Shown here piece after piece: positions 15,712 through 25,580 of a stretch of 64,000 nt of DNA. Every line of letters starts with the position of its first letter. The first letter of the stretch is position 1. Source of the stretch: Streptomyces sp. LUP30 (GTDB lineage: Bacteria > Actinomycetota > Actinomycetes > Streptomycetales > Streptomycetaceae); assembly GCF_001746365.1 (NCBI RefSeq), contig NZ_MJAJ01000027.1:33604-97603 (forward strand), in the 5' to 3' direction. The notes under the pieces are model-generated. The model had not been told where the DNA came from. It was given only the letters and a program-made list of their open reading frames with translations, and made no database searches. Both the position numbers and the translations under genes were made by a program.

Positions 15712-16149
15712 TCAGCAGGGCCGCTTCCGCAGCTCCATCACGTAATCGTGTGGCGCCCCGGCCGATTCGGCCGCGTCGGCGACCTCGCCCAGGTACCGGG
15801 CCGACGGCAGACCGCCCTCGTAGCCGTTCAGGACGTACATCCAGGCGGACTCCTCGCCCTCCAGCGTGTGCACCCGCACCCGGGCCCGCCGGTAGATGCC
15901 GAGGCCCACGCCCTCCCAGCGGTCCAGGGACTCCTCGTCCATGGGGGCGACGTCGTACAGCGCGACGAAGACCTGCGCGCCGGGGTCCTCCACGACCGTG
16001 GCCAGCGCCCCCTCCCAGCCCAACTGCTCGCCGCCGAACGTCAGCCGCCAGCCGTTCAGCCAGCCGGTGGCGCGCAGCGGCGAGTGGGGAGCGCGGCGGG
16101 TCATCAGCCGCGCGTCGAGGTTGCCGGCGTACGCGGCGTAGAGCGACAT
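15712..16149 (-). CDS. Gamma-glutamylcyclotransferase-like protein
   Basis: This 145-residue protein has the gamma-glutamylcyclotransferase (AIG2-like) fold. It starts with YAAYAGNLDARLM, the glycine-loop position of the family, and continues with LNGWRLTFGG, ATVVEDPGAQVFVALYDV, MDEESLDRWEGVGLGIYRR (the usual place of the catalytic Glu) and AWMYVLNGYEGGLPS. The substrate is uncertain; Streptomyces uses mycothiol rather than glutathione, so a gamma-glutamyl amine is more likely. It is divergent from lpdA across about 105 bp. Confidence 0.8.
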   Translation of the reverse strand: MSLYAAYAGNLDARLMTRRAPHSPLRATGWLNGWRLTFGGEQLGWEGALATVVEDPGAQVFVALYDVAPMDEESLDRWEGVGLGIYRRARVRVHTLEGEESAWMYVLNGYEGGLPSARYLGEVADAAESAGAPHDYVMELRKRPC

Positions 16150-16254
16150 GCAAGGAGAGTACGGCAGTGGGCGCGGGCGTCACTCTGGTCACAGTCCCGG
16201 CGTCCGCGGCCCCCGGGGCGGTAGCACCGCGGCCGGTACGGGAGAATGGAACAT

Positions 16255-17694
16255 GTGACTCGGATCGTGATCATCGGTGGCGGACCCGGCGGCTATGAGG
16301 CGGCCCTGGTGGCCGCGCAGCTCGGCGCGGAGGTGACCGTCGTCGACTGCGACGGTCTGGGCGGGGCGTCGGTGCTGACCGACTGCGTGCCGTCGAAGAC
16401 CCTGATCGCCACGGCCGAGGTGATGACCACCTTCGACTCCTCCTACGAGGAGCTCGGCATCATCGTCGCCGACGACACCCCGCCGCTGGAGCAGGCGGCC
16501 CGGGTCGTCGGGGTCGACCTCGGCAAGGTCAACCGCCGTGTGAAGCGCCTCGCGCTCGCCCAGTCGCACGACATCACCGCCTCCGTCACCCGGGCCGGCG
16601 CCCGCGTCCTGCGCGGCCGCGGCCGGCTGGAGGGCATGCAGGCCCTCGACGGCTCCCGCAAGGTCGTGGTCAGCGCCGCCGACGGCACGGAGGAGACGCT
16701 CACCGCGGACGCCGTGCTCCTCGCCACCGGCGCCCACCCGCGCGAGCTGCCGGACGCCCAGCCCGACGGCGAGCGCATCCTGAACTGGACCCAGGTCTAC
16801 GACCTCGCCGAGCTGCCCGAGGAGCTCATCGTCGTCGGCTCGGGCGTCACCGGCGCGGAGTTCGCCGGCGCCTACCAGGCCCTCGGCTCCAAGGTCACCC
16901 TCGTCTCCTCCCGCGATCGCGTGCTGCCTGGCGAGGACCCGGACGCGGCGGCCGTCCTGGAGGACGTCTTCCGCCGCCGCGGCATGCACGTCATGGCCCG
17001 CTCGCGCGCCGAGTCCGCCAAACGGGTCGGCGACCGGGTCGAGGTCACGCTGTCCGACGGCCGCGTCATCACCGGCTCGCACTGCCTCATGGCCGTCGGC
17101 GCCATCCCCAACAGCGAGGGGATGGGGCTGGAGGAGGCGGGCGTCAAGGTCCGCGAGTCCGGGCACATCTGGACCGACAAGGTCAGCCGGACCACCGCGC
17201 CGGGCGTGTACGCCGCCGGGGACGTGACCGGGATCTTCGCCCTGGCCTCCGTCGCCGCCATGCAGGGCCGCATCGCCATGTACCACTTCCTCGGCGACGC
17301 GGTGGCCCCGCTCAACCTCAAGACCGTGTCCTCCAACGTCTTCACCGACCCCGAGATCGCCACCGTCGGCTACAGCCAGGCCGACGTGGACGGCGGGAAG
17401 ATCGACGCCCGGGTCGTCAAGCTGCCGCTGCTGCGCAACCCGCGCGCCAAGATGCAGGGCATCCGCGACGGCTTCGTCAAGATCTTCTGCCGCCCCGGCA
17501 CCGGGATCGTCGTCGGCGGGGTGGTCGTGGCCCCGCGCGCCTCGGAACTGATCCACCCCATCTCGATCGCCGTCGACAACAACCTGACGGTCGAACAGAT
17601 CGCGAACGCGTTCACCGTGTACCCGTCCCTTTCCGGGTCGATCGCAGAGGTGGCGCGGCAGCTGCACACCCGCAAGACGGCGGGCGAGGCCTGA
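16255..17694 (+). CDS. lpdA: LpdA-type NAD(P)H quinone dehydrogenase
   Basis: This 479-residue FAD flavoprotein has the disulfide-reductase fold: FAD motif IIGGGPGGYEAALVAAQ, NAD motif VVGSGVTGAEFAGAYQ, FAD-binding YAAGDVTG and a C-terminal dimer domain (HPISIAVDNNLTVEQI). The redox motif, normally CxxxxC, reads VLTDCVPSK: only the second Cys remains. That matches actinobacterial LpdA proteins (e.g. M. tuberculosis Rv3303c), which reduce quinones instead of dihydrolipoamide. I chose the GTG at 16255 because GGGAGA lies nine bases upstream; the ATG at 16246 has no room for a ribosome site. Confidence 0.88.
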   Translation: MTRIVIIGGGPGGYEAALVAAQLGAEVTVVDCDGLGGASVLTDCVPSKTLIATAEVMTTFDSSYEELGIIVADDTPPLEQAARVVGVDLGKVNRRVKRLALAQSHDITASVTRAGARVLRGRGRLEGMQALDGSRKVVVSAADGTEETLTADAVLLATGAHPRELPDAQPDGERILNWTQVYDLAELPEELIVVGSGVTGAEFAGAYQALGSKVTLVSSRDRVLPGEDPDAAAVLEDVFRRRGMHVMARSRAESAKRVGDRVEVTLSDGRVITGSHCLMAVGAIPNSEGMGLEEAGVKVRESGHIWTDKVSRTTAPGVYAAGDVTGIFALASVAAMQGRIAMYHFLGDAVAPLNLKTVSSNVFTDPEIATVGYSQADVDGGKIDARVVKLPLLRNPRAKMQGIRDGFVKIFCRPGTGIVVGGVVVAPRASELIHPISIAVDNNLTVEQIANAFTVYPSLSGSIAEVARQLHTRKTAGEA

Positions 17695-17895
17695 CAGCCG
17701 CTTGCGGCGGCCCGGTGGACTCCGCCCCGGTCATGGGGAGTTGACGGCGTGGGCGCACCCGGTCGCCGGACTGTGCGGGAGGCATGTGCACCGGAGTTGC
17801 GCCTTATACCACCGGCCGTCCCTCTGTGCGAACAACTTCTACTATTCGGCGCAAAGAGCTGAAAGCAGACGGTCGTCCGCGTTACTGTCAGTTTC

Positions 17896-18861
17896 GTGTT
17901 CGCTGCAGAACGTCGCCAATTGATCCTCGAAATGGTGCGAGCGAACGGGGCCGTGTCGCTCCGTGAACTCGCCCGCGTCGTCCAGACCTCCGAAGTGACC
18001 GTACGGCGGGACGTGCGCGCACTGGAGGCAGAAGGACTCCTCGACCGCCGGCACGGCGGTGCGGTATTGCCGGGCGGGTTCACGCGAGAATCCGGCTTTC
18101 CGCAGAAATCCCATCTCGCGACCGCTGAAAAGACCGCCATCGCGGACCTCGCCGCGGGCTTCGTCGAAGAGGGCGAGGCCATCGTGGTCGGGGCGGGCAC
18201 CACGACCCAGGAGCTGGCCCGCCGGCTCGCCCGGGTGCCCGGACTGACCGTCGTCACCAACTCCCTGCTGGTGGCACAGGCGTTGGCCCATGCCAACCGG
18301 GTGGAGGTCGTGATGACCGGCGGCACCCTGCGCGGCTCCAACTACGCCCTCGTCGGGAGCGGCGCCGAGCAGTCCCTGCAGGGGCTGCGGGTGTCGCGGG
18401 CCTTCCTCTCCGGGAGCGGACTGACCGCCGAGCGCGGGCTGTCCACGTCCAACATGCTGTCGGCGTCCGTGGACCGGGCCCTGGTGCAGGCCGCCGCCGA
18501 GGTCGTGGTCCTCGCCGACCACACCAAGCTCGGCACCGACACCATGTTCCAGACGGTGCCCACGGACCTCATCACCCGGCTGGTGACCGACGAGCCGCCC
18601 GCGCACGACGACCGCGCCGCCACCGAACTGCAGGCCCTGGCGGACCAGGGGGTGCAGATCGCCGTGGCCGGGGCGTCGGGAGGCCAGGGGGGTGACGCGG
18701 TCCCGGCGCGCCACCAGCAGCAGCGTCGGGACGTACCGCTGCCGGCCCCCCGGCGGGGCCAGATCCCGGGCACTCCGGCGGGGCTCCGCGCGGCCTCGAT
18801 GCTGGGCGAGCAGTCCCCCGCCGGGGAGCGGGCCCGGGTCGCGGACCTGCGCCGTCGCTGA
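17896..18861 (+). CDS. DeoR/GlpR-family transcriptional regulator
   Basis: This 321-residue repressor has an N-terminal DeoR helix-turn-helix (FAAERRQLILEMV...VSLRELARVVQTSEVTVRRDVRALEAEGLLDRRHGGAVLP) and a sugar-phosphate isomerase-like effector domain (about 75-235: GAGTTTQELARRLA, VTNSLLVAQAL, MTGGTLRG, VLADHTKLG). The last ~65 residues are an Arg/Gln/Pro-rich extension beyond the usual ~255-residue length. Members bind phosphorylated sugars. Target genes are unknown; the nucleoside genes 2-7 kb away are candidates but no direct evidence links them. The GTG at 17896 begins right at the helix-turn-helix. Confidence 0.88.
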   Translation: MFAAERRQLILEMVRANGAVSLRELARVVQTSEVTVRRDVRALEAEGLLDRRHGGAVLPGGFTRESGFPQKSHLATAEKTAIADLAAGFVEEGEAIVVGAGTTTQELARRLARVPGLTVVTNSLLVAQALAHANRVEVVMTGGTLRGSNYALVGSGAEQSLQGLRVSRAFLSGSGLTAERGLSTSNMLSASVDRALVQAAAEVVVLADHTKLGTDTMFQTVPTDLITRLVTDEPPAHDDRAATELQALADQGVQIAVAGASGGQGGDAVPARHQQQRRDVPLPAPRRGQIPGTPAGLRAASMLGEQSPAGERARVADLRRR

Positions 18862-18982
18862 TCTCGGCGGTCGACGACGCCGGTCGTCGACATGAGTCGC
18901 CGACGTGCGCCGTCGACGTCGGCCGTCGCTCCCGGGTGACCGGGGGCGCCGTCCTCAGGCCCGTGCGGGGCCGTGAACGCGG

Positions 18983-19010
18983 CGAGGCGCCCGGGGGTCC
19001 GGGCGCCTCG
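18983..19010. terminator. Bidirectional terminator, deoR-type / accA2
   Basis: A 12-bp perfect stem (core GAGGCGCCCGG) with a GGGT loop lies between the convergent regulator and accA2 genes. Confidence 0.85.
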
Positions 19011-19029
19011 GCACGATCGACCGGTGCGG

Positions 19030-20802
<1,773 letters not shown>

Positions 20803-21186
20803 GATTGAGGCTCCCTCCTTGAAACAAGCCGAGTTTAGGGACTGCCGACACGGCTCTACGACCCGTCCCCAAAGGTGAGCTTGCCCACACGGAGCGTGAT
20901 GTCAGGCTCACTCGACCGCGAAATCCCTTGTAGTACCGCCGTACGCAGCACTCCTTCGGGAAACCCTAGCCCTCCTGTGTGGTCAAGGTCTCTGTGAGAG
21001 CGTGCTGCGGCCCACTCCGTTTCTTTGTCGAGTCCCTACGAATGGCCCAATGATTCTTTGCCGCACCCGGAACCCTTGTCCCAACGTTTACCCGTTAGTA
21101 GCGTTCCGGGTGTCTCGAACGTACTTGAGGTAACAGCTAGCTTGCCCGACCCCGCTGGGGTCCGGCTCGAAAGTGGGTGGGGACCG
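20803..21186. other. Divergent promoter region, accA2 / membrane gene
   Basis: These 384 bp between divergent genes are clearly less G+C-rich than the surroundings, with A+T-containing stretches around 20820-20850 and 20990-21130. They probably hold promoters in both directions. I could not fix -35/-10 elements and saw no small gene or RNA. Confidence 0.55.
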
Positions 21187-21711
21187 GTGGTACGCAGACC
21201 GGTGGCGTGGGTCGTGGCGATCGTGCTGTTCGCCGAGGCGATCGGAATCGCCGCGCTGAACTGGTTCATGGGCGTCGTGGTGGACCGGCAGGACATGTCC
21301 CTGGCCGGCCTGGACCCGGACGTCATGTCGATGTCCTCGAAGATCGGCGGGCTCGTCTTCGGTCTCTACTTCGCCCTGTGCGGCGTGGTCGCCCTGCTGG
21401 TGGCCCTGCGCGACCGCGCGCCCGCCGGCTTCGGCCGGGTCCTGCTGATCAGCGCGGCCGTCGTGCACGGTCTGCTGGGCGCCTTCGCGTGGGGGCTGCT
21501 GGGCGTGCCGCAGTTCGTGTTCATGGTGGTCGTGCTCGCCCTGATCGTGCTGCTGCTGATGACGTACGACGCCCGGCAGCGGCCCGTCGCCGAGGCGTCC
21601 CGGGACGGCAGGGGCGACGGCGGAGGTTCGGCCGCCGTGCTCCCGCCGCCTCCGCCCCGGCCGGCCGCGGCCGAGCCGGTCACGCCTCCGGCGGCGCCCA
21701 CAACTCCGTGA
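21187..21711 (+). CDS. Four-helix membrane protein
   Basis: This 174-residue integral membrane protein has four predicted helices (about residues 5-30, 50-75, 85-110, 112-135) and a Pro/Gly/Ala-rich cytoplasmic tail of about 40 residues. It has no enzymatic motif and no recognised family. I chose the GTG at 21187, just before the first helix; the frame is open to a TTG at 21025. Its last 32 bp overlap the 3' end of maf on the other strand. The same position in S. coelicolor holds a membrane protein between accA2 and maf. Confidence 0.75.
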   Translation: MVRRPVAWVVAIVLFAEAIGIAALNWFMGVVVDRQDMSLAGLDPDVMSMSSKIGGLVFGLYFALCGVVALLVALRDRAPAGFGRVLLISAAVVHGLLGAFAWGLLGVPQFVFMVVVLALIVLLLMTYDARQRPVAEASRDGRGDGGGSAAVLPPPPPRPAAAEPVTPPAAPTTP

Positions 21712-22285
21712 TGCCGACGCCCAGTTGCGCCAGCAGTCGGCGCACGAGGGGCAGGCTGATGCCGATGACGTTGCCGTGGTCGCCCTCGATGCCGTCGATG
21801 AACGGGGCCGAGCGGCCGTCGAGGGTGAACGCACCGGCGACGTACAGGGGTTCGCCCGAGGCGACGTACGCGGCGACCTCCGCGTCGGTCGGCTCGCCGA
21901 AGCGCACGACGGTGGAGGCGGTCGCGGAGGTGTAGCGCCCGCTGACGGTGTCGTAGACGCAGTGGCCGGTCTGGAGCGTCCCGGCCCGGCCGCGCATGGC
22001 CTTCCAGCGTGCGGTGGCCTCGGCGGCGTCCGCCGGCTTGCCCAGCGCCTCGCCGTCCAGGTCGAGCACCGAGTCACAGCCGATCACCAGGGCGCCCTTG
22101 ACCTCGGGCCGTGCGGCCACGACGGAGGCCTTCGCCTCGGCGAGGGCGAGAGCGAGCTCCGCGGGGGTGGGCGCGGTGACGGCGTCCTCGTCCACCCCGC
22201 TCACGATCACCTCGGGTGCGAGGCCGGCCTGGCGCAGCAGGTTCAGCCGGGCGGGGGACTGGGAGGCGAGGACGAGTCGGCGCAT
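21680..22285 (-). CDS. maf: Maf-family nucleotide pyrophosphatase
   Basis: This 201-residue Maf/HAM1-like nucleoside triphosphate pyrophosphatase hydrolyses non-canonical or modified NTPs to NMPs and is linked to septation control in Bacillus. It starts with the signature LVLASQSPARLNLLRQAG, then GVDED, GCDSVLDLDGE (catalytic Asp), KP and FIDGIEGDHGNVIGISLPL. The ATG at 22285 gives a full-length protein. It ends inside the 3' end of the convergent membrane gene (32-bp overlap). Confidence 0.92.
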   Translation of the reverse strand: MRRLVLASQSPARLNLLRQAGLAPEVIVSGVDEDAVTAPTPAELALALAEAKASVVAARPEVKGALVIGCDSVLDLDGEALGKPADAAEATARWKAMRGRAGTLQTGHCVYDTVSGRYTSATASTVVRFGEPTDAEVAAYVASGEPLYVAGAFTLDGRSAPFIDGIEGDHGNVIGISLPLVRRLLAQLGVGITELWAPPEA

Positions 22286-22312
22286 GCGGCCAGCCTAGCG
22301 GCGCGGCACGGG

Positions 22313-22441
22313 CTATCTGATCCCCAGCACGATCATCGCCACCACCATGGCCAACGCGAGGAAGAGGCCGAGTCTCCGCAGGGTCTCCTGCATGTCGCGG
22401 AGTTCCTTCGGGGGCTCGTTCTCGGGGTCGGACCACAGCAT
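22313..22441 (-). CDS. mmpB: Small membrane protein, MmpB-like (42 residues)
   Basis: A 43-codon gene is readable on the minus strand from ATG 22441 to TAG 22313. It begins MLWSDPENEPPKELRDMQE, continues through TLRRLG, and ends in one hydrophobic helix (about residues 23-42) with final IR. An acidic N-terminal half and a single C-terminal helix are the layout I recall for the Streptomyces 'morphogenic membrane protein MmpB', and the DPENEPPKELRDMQE block looks very similar. It lies between maf and pccE, 27 bp from the maf start. The inverted repeat TGAGTAggcgTACTCA lies 36 bp upstream. The exact role is not shown by the sequence. Confidence 0.78.
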   Translation of the reverse strand: MLWSDPENEPPKELRDMQETLRRLGLFLALAMVVAMIVLGIR

Positions 22442-22476
22442 GCCACCAGCGTGCAGCCTGGCAGGGGGCCGCTGCC

Positions 22477-22492
22477 TGAGTAGGCGTACTCA
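22477..22492. promoter_or_regulatory. Inverted repeat before the MmpB-like gene
   Basis: TGAGTA-GGCG-TACTCA is a perfect 6-4-6 inverted repeat in the promoter region of the small membrane protein gene. It is a candidate operator; the binding protein is unknown. Confidence 0.5.
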
Positions 22493-22499
22493 TATCGCC

Positions 22500-22547
22500 G
22501 GCCCGCAGCCGTTCACCTGCCGTTCGGCGGTTCGTCGGCTGCGGGCC
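22500..22547. terminator. Hairpin after pccE
   Basis: An 11-bp perfect stem GGCCCGCAGCC/GGCTGCGGGCC encloses a smaller GCCG-TT-CGGC hairpin. It lies 55 bp past the pccE stop on the minus strand and probably ends the pccB-pccE message. Confidence 0.7.
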
Positions 22548-22602
22548 GTGGAGGGCGCAGGCCGACACACGCGGCCAGCCGCCCCCCGAGGGCCGGGTGT
22601 CG

Positions 22603-22812
22603 CTAGCTCGGCCAGTAGGTGCGGGTCCAGGACGCCTGGCCCGGCTGCGGCACCCGGTGTGCCGCGATGCGGGCCGGGTCGGACCACGCGTCCTTCGGGG
22701 GCTGCGCGCCGGACGGCTCCGTCACTGCCGCCGCGGCGCGGGCCCGGACCACCGCCAGGGCGGCGGCGAGCTCCTCGGGGGTCGGATTGCCCCGTACGAC
22801 CTTGATCGTCAC
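22603..22812 (-). CDS. pccE: Acyl-CoA carboxylase epsilon subunit
   Basis: This 69-residue protein is the small epsilon subunit found only in actinobacterial acyl-CoA carboxylases. It stabilises and activates the alpha-beta complex. The family pattern is IKVVRGNPTPEELAAALAVV at the start and a C-terminal W(S)DPARIAAHR...PGQASWTRTYWP block, both present. The gap to the pccB stop is 9 bp, so the genes are co-translated. In S. coelicolor the epsilon partner of PccB is called PccE. Confidence 0.93.
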   Translation of the reverse strand: MTIKVVRGNPTPEELAAALAVVRARAAAAVTEPSGAQPPKDAWSDPARIAAHRVPQPGQASWTRTYWPS

Positions 22813-22821
22813 AGCGGCTCC

Positions 22822-24444
22822 TTAGAGGGGGATGTTGCCGTGCTTCTTCGGGGGCAGGGATTCCCGCTTGGTGCGCAGTTGACGCAGACCGCGCACGATG
22901 TGCCGGCGGGTGTCGGACGGCATGATCACCGAGTCGACGTAGCCGCGCTCGGCCGCGACGTACGGGTTGAGGAGGGTGTCCTCGTACTCCCGGATCAACC
23001 GGGCGCGCACCGCCTCCAGGTCCTCGCCGTTCGCCTCCGCCTCCGCGATCGTGCGGCGGTGCAGGATGTTGACCGCGCCCTGGGCGCCCATGACGGCGAT
23101 CTGGGCGGTCGGCCAGGCGAGGTTGAGGTCCGCGCCCAGGTGCTTGGAGCCCATGACGTCGTACGCGCCGCCGAACGCCTTGCGGGTGATGACGGTGATC
23201 AGCGGGACGGTGGCCTCGGCGTAGGCGTAGATCAGCTTGGCGCCGCGGCGGATGATGCCGTCGTGCTCCTGGTCGACGCCGGGCAGGAAGCCGGGCACGT
23301 CCACGAACGTGATGACCGGGATGTTGAAGGCGTCGCAGGTGCGGACGAAGCGGGCCGCCTTCTCGGAGGCCGTGATGTCCAGACAGCCCGCGAACTGCAT
23401 CGGCTGGTTGGCGACGATGCCGACCGGGTGGCCCTCGACCCGGCCGTAGCCGGTGAGGATGTTCGGCGCGAACAGCGCCTGCGTCTCGAAGAACTCGGCG
23501 TCGTCCAGAACGTGTTCGATCACCGTGTGCATGTCGTACGGCTGGTTGGCGCTGTCCGGGACGACGGAGTCCAGCTCCAGGTCCTCCTCGGTGACGGACA
23601 GGTCCGCCTCCTCGGGGAACACCGGTGCCTCGGACAGGTTGTTGGACGGCAGGTACGACAGCAGCTGCTTGACGTACTCGACGGCGTCCTTCTCGTCGCC
23701 GGCCATGTGGTGCGCCACGCCCGACACCGCGTTGTGGGTGCGGGCCCCGCCCAGCTCCTCGAAGCCGACGTCCTCGCCGGTGACCGTCTTGATGACGTCC
23801 GGACCGGTGATGAACATGTGCGAGGTCTGGTCCACCATCACCGTGAAGTCGGTGATCGCGGGGGAGTACACCGCGCCGCCCGCGCACGGGCCCACGACCA
23901 GGCTGATCTGCGGGATCACCCCGGACGCGTGCGTGTTGCGGCGGAAGATCTCGCCGTACGCGCCCAGTGAGGCCACACCCTCCTGGATGCGCGCGCCGCC
24001 GGAGTCGTTGATGCCGATGACGGGGCAGCCGGTCTTCAGGGCGAAGTCCATCACCTTGACGATCTTCTGTCCGTAGACCTCGCCCAGCGCCCCGCCGAAG
24101 ACCGTGAAGTCCTGGGAGAACACGGCGACCGGACGTCCGTCCACCGTGCCGTAGCCGGTGACGACGCCGTCCCCGTACGGACGGTTGTGCTCCAGGCCGA
24201 AGTTGGTGGAGCGGTGCCGGGCGAACTCGTCCAGCTCGACGAAGGAGTCCTCGTCGAGGAGGAGGTCGATGCGCTCACGGGCCGTCAACTTGCCCTTGGC
24301 GTGCTGCTTCTCGACGGCGCGTTCCGAACCGGCGTGCGTCGCTTCCTGGATACGGCGCTGGAGATCCGCGAGCTTGCCCGCGGTGGTGTGGACGTCGATC
24401 CCTTGGGACTGTTGGATCTCTTGGCGCTCTTCCGGCTCGGACAT
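22822..24444 (-). CDS. pccB: Propionyl/acyl-CoA carboxylase beta subunit
   Basis: This 540-residue carboxyltransferase moves the carboxyl group from biotin to propionyl-CoA, giving methylmalonyl-CoA, a precursor for polyketides and odd-chain metabolism. Both crotonase-like halves are present: ARERIDLLLDE, GGALGEVYGQKI, GINDSGGARIQEG, GPCAGGAVYSPA, MFITGPDVIKTVTGE; then DVPGFLPGVDQEHDGIIRRGAK, TVITRKAFGGAYDVMGSK and the C-terminal KHGNIPL. I chose the ATG at 24444 (GGGAG about 11 bases upstream); the frame is open to a TTG at 24471. It is divergent from birA. Confidence 0.96.
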   Translation of the reverse strand: MSEPEERQEIQQSQGIDVHTTAGKLADLQRRIQEATHAGSERAVEKQHAKGKLTARERIDLLLDEDSFVELDEFARHRSTNFGLEHNRPYGDGVVTGYGTVDGRPVAVFSQDFTVFGGALGEVYGQKIVKVMDFALKTGCPVIGINDSGGARIQEGVASLGAYGEIFRRNTHASGVIPQISLVVGPCAGGAVYSPAITDFTVMVDQTSHMFITGPDVIKTVTGEDVGFEELGGARTHNAVSGVAHHMAGDEKDAVEYVKQLLSYLPSNNLSEAPVFPEEADLSVTEEDLELDSVVPDSANQPYDMHTVIEHVLDDAEFFETQALFAPNILTGYGRVEGHPVGIVANQPMQFAGCLDITASEKAARFVRTCDAFNIPVITFVDVPGFLPGVDQEHDGIIRRGAKLIYAYAEATVPLITVITRKAFGGAYDVMGSKHLGADLNLAWPTAQIAVMGAQGAVNILHRRTIAEAEANGEDLEAVRARLIREYEDTLLNPYVAAERGYVDSVIMPSDTRRHIVRGLRQLRTKRESLPPKKHGNIPL

Positions 24445-24555
24445 CGGGATCGCGGCTCCCTGCCTGCTCAAAAGGGGGGACGGTTACTCATCCGTAGAGT
24501 AGTGCTGCCCCTACGGATCGGCAGTGCGGCATTCGACACACCTAGGGTGGCTTGC

Positions 24556-25431
24556 ATGACACCGCGAGATGCATCAGACGCAGGCGGCGGCCGGTGGTCC
24601 GATCTGGACCGTCCGCCGCTCAACGTGGCGGCCCTGCGCCGGGGGCTGGTCCGGGAGGGCGGCCTGTGGACGGGCGTGGACGTGGTGCAGCGCACCGGCT
24701 CCACCAACTCGGACCTGGTCGCGGCGGCGGACGCGGGACGGGCGGGCGAGGGCGCGGTCCTCGTCGCCGAGGAGCAGACGACGGGCCGGGGCCGCCTGGA
24801 CCGCCGGTGGACGGCGCCCCCGCGCTCCGGCCTGTTCTTCTCCGTGCTGCTCACCCCCGGCGAGGTGCCGGTGGCCCGCTGGGGCTGGCTGCCGCTGCTC
24901 ACCGGCGTGGCGGTGGCGACGGGGCTGTCCCGGGCGGCCGGCGTCGACACGGCACTCAAGTGGCCCAACGACCTCCTGGTGACCGTCGGGGGAGAGGAAC
25001 GCAAGGCCGGCGGCATCCTCGCGGAGCGGGCCGGGCGGGCCGACGAGAGCGCGGTGGTGGTGGGCGTCGGCATCAACGTCTCCCTGCGCGCGGAGGAACT
25101 CCCGGTGCCGCAGGCGGGCTCGCTGGCGCTGGCCGGGGCGGTGAGCACGGACCGGGACACGCTGCTGCGGAGCGTGCTGCGGTCGCTGGAGGAGTGGTAC
25201 GGGCGCTGGCGGGAGGCCGGCGGCGATCCGGCGGAGAGCGGTCTGCAGGAGACGTACGCGGCCGGGTGCGCCACTCTGGGACGAACGGTACGGGCCGAGT
25301 TGCCGGGGGACCGGTCGATCGTCGGCGAGGCGGTCGCGGTCGACGGCGACGGGCGGCTGGTGATCGCCACGGAAGAAGGGGTACAGGAGCCGGTGGGAGC
25401 GGGCGACATCGTCCACCTCAGGCCGGTGTGA
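24556..25431 (+). CDS. birA: Biotin-protein ligase
   Basis: This 291-residue biotin-[acetyl-CoA carboxylase] ligase attaches biotin to carrier lysines such as Lys555 of AccA2. Motifs are RTGSTNSDL, EEQTTGRGRLDRRWTAPPRSGLFFSVLL (biotin/ATP loop), KWPNDLLV, KAGGILAE and VVVGVGINVSL, with a C-terminal SH3-like cap (about 235-291). The N-terminal winged-helix repressor domain of E. coli BirA is missing, so it is a ligase only. AGGGTGG precedes the ATG at 24556. Its location next to two biotin-dependent carboxylase genes makes the target clear. Confidence 0.95.
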   Translation: MTPRDASDAGGGRWSDLDRPPLNVAALRRGLVREGGLWTGVDVVQRTGSTNSDLVAAADAGRAGEGAVLVAEEQTTGRGRLDRRWTAPPRSGLFFSVLLTPGEVPVARWGWLPLLTGVAVATGLSRAAGVDTALKWPNDLLVTVGGEERKAGGILAERAGRADESAVVVGVGINVSLRAEELPVPQAGSLALAGAVSTDRDTLLRSVLRSLEEWYGRWREAGGDPAESGLQETYAAGCATLGRTVRAELPGDRSIVGEAVAVDGDGRLVIATEEGVQEPVGAGDIVHLRPV

Positions 25432-25580
25432 GCCTCGGCGGCCGCCGGGGCCGCCAAGGCCTCCGGGGCCCTGACCGCACCGCGCCCCTCGTCGGACCGA
25501 ACGGAGTGAGCTGGCGCACACCTGCCGTAGAGTTGAGGCCGGTCGATACATGACCGCGGAAGATCGGAAGGGCAGCAGGC

